Part shown: positions 62,146-64,000 of the stretch, piece after piece
Position numbering within the stretch: the stretch's first letter is position 1
How the letters are laid out: the number at the start of each line of letters is the position of its first letter
Origin: DAIDKA01 sp963726995
Lineage (GTDB): Bacteria > Pseudomonadota > Gammaproteobacteria > Steroidobacterales > Steroidobacteraceae
Direction of reading: 5' to 3'
Length of the DNA: 64,000 bases
Assembly: GCA_963726995.1 (NCBI GenBank)
Contig: CAVSEP010000004.1
Span: 682,001 to 746,000, forward strand
The notes under the pieces: generated by a model
Told to the model about the DNA's origin: nothing
What the model saw: only the letters and a program-made list of their open reading frames with translations
Database searches by the model: none
Made by a program: the position numbers and the translations under genes

Positions 62146-63057
62146 CAGAAGTATCCTTCGCGCTTCTTGCGTTCCATCGAGGCCGCCTCGTCGCTGTCGA
62201 TGAGTCGGCCCGAACGCTCCGAAGTACGCGCGCTCAGCATCTCATCGATGATGTCGTCGAGGGTCGCCGCGGAGCTTTCGATGGCGGCCGACAGCGGATA
62301 GTCAGCCGAGGGACCGGAAGCGCACGCTGCGCAGCTCTTCCTGCTCCCCGGGCAGCAGCGGCATGCGCTCGTCATCGCGCATGATGAGCAGGCCATCGCG
62401 CTTCACCACCGGCCGGGGCGCGGCGAAGTACAGCGGCACCACCGGAATGTCCTCGGCGCGCGTGTACTGCCAGATGTCCAGCTCGGTCCAGTTCGAGAGC
62501 GGGAAGACCCGGATGGTCTCACCCTTGGTGATACGGGTGTTATACAGATGCCACAGCTCCGGGCGCTGGTTGCGCGGCTCCCAGGTGTGTCCGGCGGAAC
62601 GCACCGAGAAGATCCGCTCCTTGGCGCGGCTCTTTTCCTCGTCGCGGCGCGCGCCGCCGAAGGCCGCGTCGAATCCGTACTTGTCGAGCGCCTGCTTCAG
62701 CGCCTCGGTCTTCATGACCTGGGTGTGCACCTGGGAGCCGGAGCGGATCGGATTGATGCCGCGCGCCACGCCATCCGCGTTGGTGTAGGCGAGCAGCTTG
62801 AAGCCGTAGCGCGCCGCGATCATGTCGCGGTGGCGGATCATGTCGCGGAACTTCCAGCCAGTGTCCACGTGCAGCAGCGGAAATGGCGGCTTGGAGGGAA
62901 AGAAGGCCTTGAGAGCCAGGTGCAGCATCACACCCGAGTCCTTGCCGATCGAATAGAGCATCACCGGGTTGGCGAATTCGGCCGCCACCTCGCGCATGAT
63001 GCCGATGGACTCGGCTTCCAGGCGCTTCAGATGTGGGTCCATGCGCTGATCCTTCAT
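62145..63057 (-). pseudogene. cysD: Sulfate adenylyltransferase subunit 2, one frame break
   Basis: ATP-pyrophosphatase-type subunit that forms APS with CysN. ATG 63057 overlaps the cysQ stop (ATGA). Motifs: LYSIGKDSGVMLHLALKAF (PP-loop), LLHVDTGWKF, FGGARRDEEKSRAKER and FPLSNWTELDIWQY. Near 62301-62303 one extra base turns GGC TGC TAT (GCYPL, a conserved motif) into GGC TGA, a premature stop after FRSLG. The true end, SAAIESSAATLDDIIDEML to KKREGYF, is read in the next frame. Confidence 0.9.
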
Positions 63058-63857
63058 GCCGCGAACGCATACGGCACGAAGGGGCCGCTGGCCACGAACC
63101 AGGAATTGCGAAACTGCGGCTTGCCGTAGCGCAGCGGCTGTGCGTCCGGTCCCACCACCCGACCTCCCGCGGCCACCAGCACCGCATGACCGGCGGCGGT
63201 GTCCCACTCCATGGTCGGGCCCCAGGCGCGGATACAGGTCCGCCTCGCCCGGCCGCGAGCAGACAGAATTTCAGGGAAGAACCCACCGCCACCACTTGCG
63301 CCACCGAGTAGCGCGCCAGGTAGGCATCCGTCTGCGCGCGTGCGGTGCGAGCGCGAGGCGACGGCGGTGAGGCCCGCCGCGGGAATGGCCCGCACCTGGA
63401 TGGGCTGCAGCGGCGCGACGTGCGGATCATCGGGGTCGAGGCTGGCGCGCCCGGCGCTGGCCGCGGCCACATCGCCCACGTACAGCTGCCCCGTGGCGGG
63501 CGCATACACCACGCCCAGCGTCGGCACGGCGTCCCGAATCAGGGCAATGTTCACGGTGAACTCCCCGCGCCGGTGGACGAACTCCTTGGTGCCATCCAGG
63601 GGGTCCACCAGAAAGAACTCCTGCCCCACGACCGGCACCACGCCTGCCGCACATTGTTCTTCGGCAACCACCGCAATGTGGGGGGCGTGACGGGCCAGGT
63701 GCCGCAGGATGATGTCCTCGGCGGCTTGGTCGGCGGCGGTCACTGGGGAGTCATCCGCCTTGGTCTGAACCGCAAAGGCCCCCTTGTAAATGCGGTTCGC
63801 GGCAAGGCCTGCCTCCAGGGCGGCCTCGATCAGGACTTGCAGTAGCCGGTCAGACAT
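63054..63857 (-). pseudogene. cysQ: 3'(2'),5'-bisphosphate nucleotidase CysQ, three compensating frame breaks
   Basis: Removes the PAP by-product of sulfate reduction. Motifs of the inositol-monophosphatase superfamily are present: SPVTAADQAAED, VVAEEQ, FFLVDPLDGTKEF and EWDTAAGHAVLVAAGG. The frame looks open over 267 codons, but residues about 173-213 are scrambled: one-base excesses lie near 63333-63341 (before QTDAYLARYSVAQV), 63246-63250 (before EADLYPRL) and 63219-63224 (before GPTMEW). The correct middle, AVGSSLKFCLLAAG, is in another frame. First gene of cysQ-cysD-cysNC. Confidence 0.88.
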
Positions 63858-64000
63858 TCGGATGCGGGTGTGCGGGGTGCGAATCGGGGGCCGAAGTGTA
63901 CACAGCCCCCTGCATACTGAGGTGCCAGGACCCCTGAGTTGTAAGACTTGTTGGTAATTAGCATATAAGTCGTCTTGCTATTCAGTAACTTAGGCCCAAT
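63858..64000. other. Noncoding end of window upstream of cysQ
   Basis: Reading toward cysQ on the minus strand, this stretch should hold the operon promoter. The outer 70 bases are AT-richer than the coding DNA. I could not identify a convincing promoter or CysB site, and no gene starts here. Confidence 0.4.

Noticed and set aside
1..64000. CRISPR arrays, insertion sequences, prophage, toxin-antitoxin or secretion-effector islands
   Set aside because: No spaced repeats, transposase or integrase motifs, terminal inverted repeats or phage genes were seen; gene order is dense and housekeeping throughout.

Overview
The window is one GC-rich bacterial chromosomal segment made almost entirely of conserved housekeeping genes. 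I see no phage, insertion sequence, CRISPR array, tRNA or rRNA. Gene content points to a gammaproteobacterium of the Xanthomonadales/Nevskiales type: a fused aspartate kinase-diaminopimelate decarboxylase (lysAC), a type II secretion operon, a TonB-ExbB-ExbD-ExbD cluster with TPR proteins, metX-metB behind a SAM-I riboswitch, and a TrpR-like gene heading the his operon. That placement is inference; no marker gene fixes it.

Layout. 1-7.5 kb (minus): fatty-acid and folate operon fabD-fabG-acpP-fabF-pabB-pabC-mltG-tmk, with tmk cut by the window edge. 7.5-8.1 kb (minus): a rhombosortase-type protease, divergent from 8.2-13.9 kb (plus) type II secretion genes gspG-H-I-J-K-L-M-N; gspC, D, E and F are absent here. 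13.9-19.9 kb (minus): a two-gene AddAB/RecB-like helicase and nuclease pair. 19.9-23.8 kb: alaA, then an IclR regulator with etfB-etfA. 23.8-29.4 kb (minus): tonB-exbB-exbD-exbD, two paralogous periplasmic TPR proteins and a peroxiredoxin. 29.7-38.5 kb: branched-chain amino acid block, ilvD and an M17 peptidase on minus, ilvC-leuA-leuC-leuD-leuB on plus behind a strong attenuator-like terminator. 38.5-42.1 kb (minus): metX-metB under a SAM-I riboswitch and a MetE-like protein. 42.2-49.7 kb (plus): TrpR-like regulator and hisGDCBHAFIE. 49.7-53.0 kb (minus): two TPM-domain proteins, LemA, a glutathione transferase and a lipoprotein. 53.0-58.3 kb (minus): PBP1b, lysAC and a small acidic/basic protein. 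58.5-60.3 kb: L,D-transpeptidase, divergent from 3-methyladenine DNA glycosylase. 60.3-63.9 kb (minus): sulfate-activation operon cysQ-cysD-cysNC.

The most striking feature is a set of about 21 frame breaks that can each be repaired by removing one base. They crowd hisB through hisIE (46.2-49.6 kb), with one in the PBP1b gene (54.9 kb) and five in cysN, cysD and cysQ (61.6-63.4 kb). Everything before 46.2 kb reads cleanly. Repairing them restores normal family motifs, and genes on both strands show the same sign, so insertion-biased consensus error in low-coverage stretches is the leading explanation. The genuinely biological oddity is LeuA: it lacks the metal-binding Asp of the LRDGEQ motif and about 35 residues carrying the catalytic GIHQDG segment, although leuC, leuD and leuB look intact. 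Regulatory finds are the SAM-I riboswitch, the terminator plus tandem 13-base repeat before ilvC, a 24-bp dyad before the his operon, a perfect palindrome inside the likely acpP promoter, and a 28-bp imperfect dyad upstream of tonB. I found no clearly new multi-gene system.
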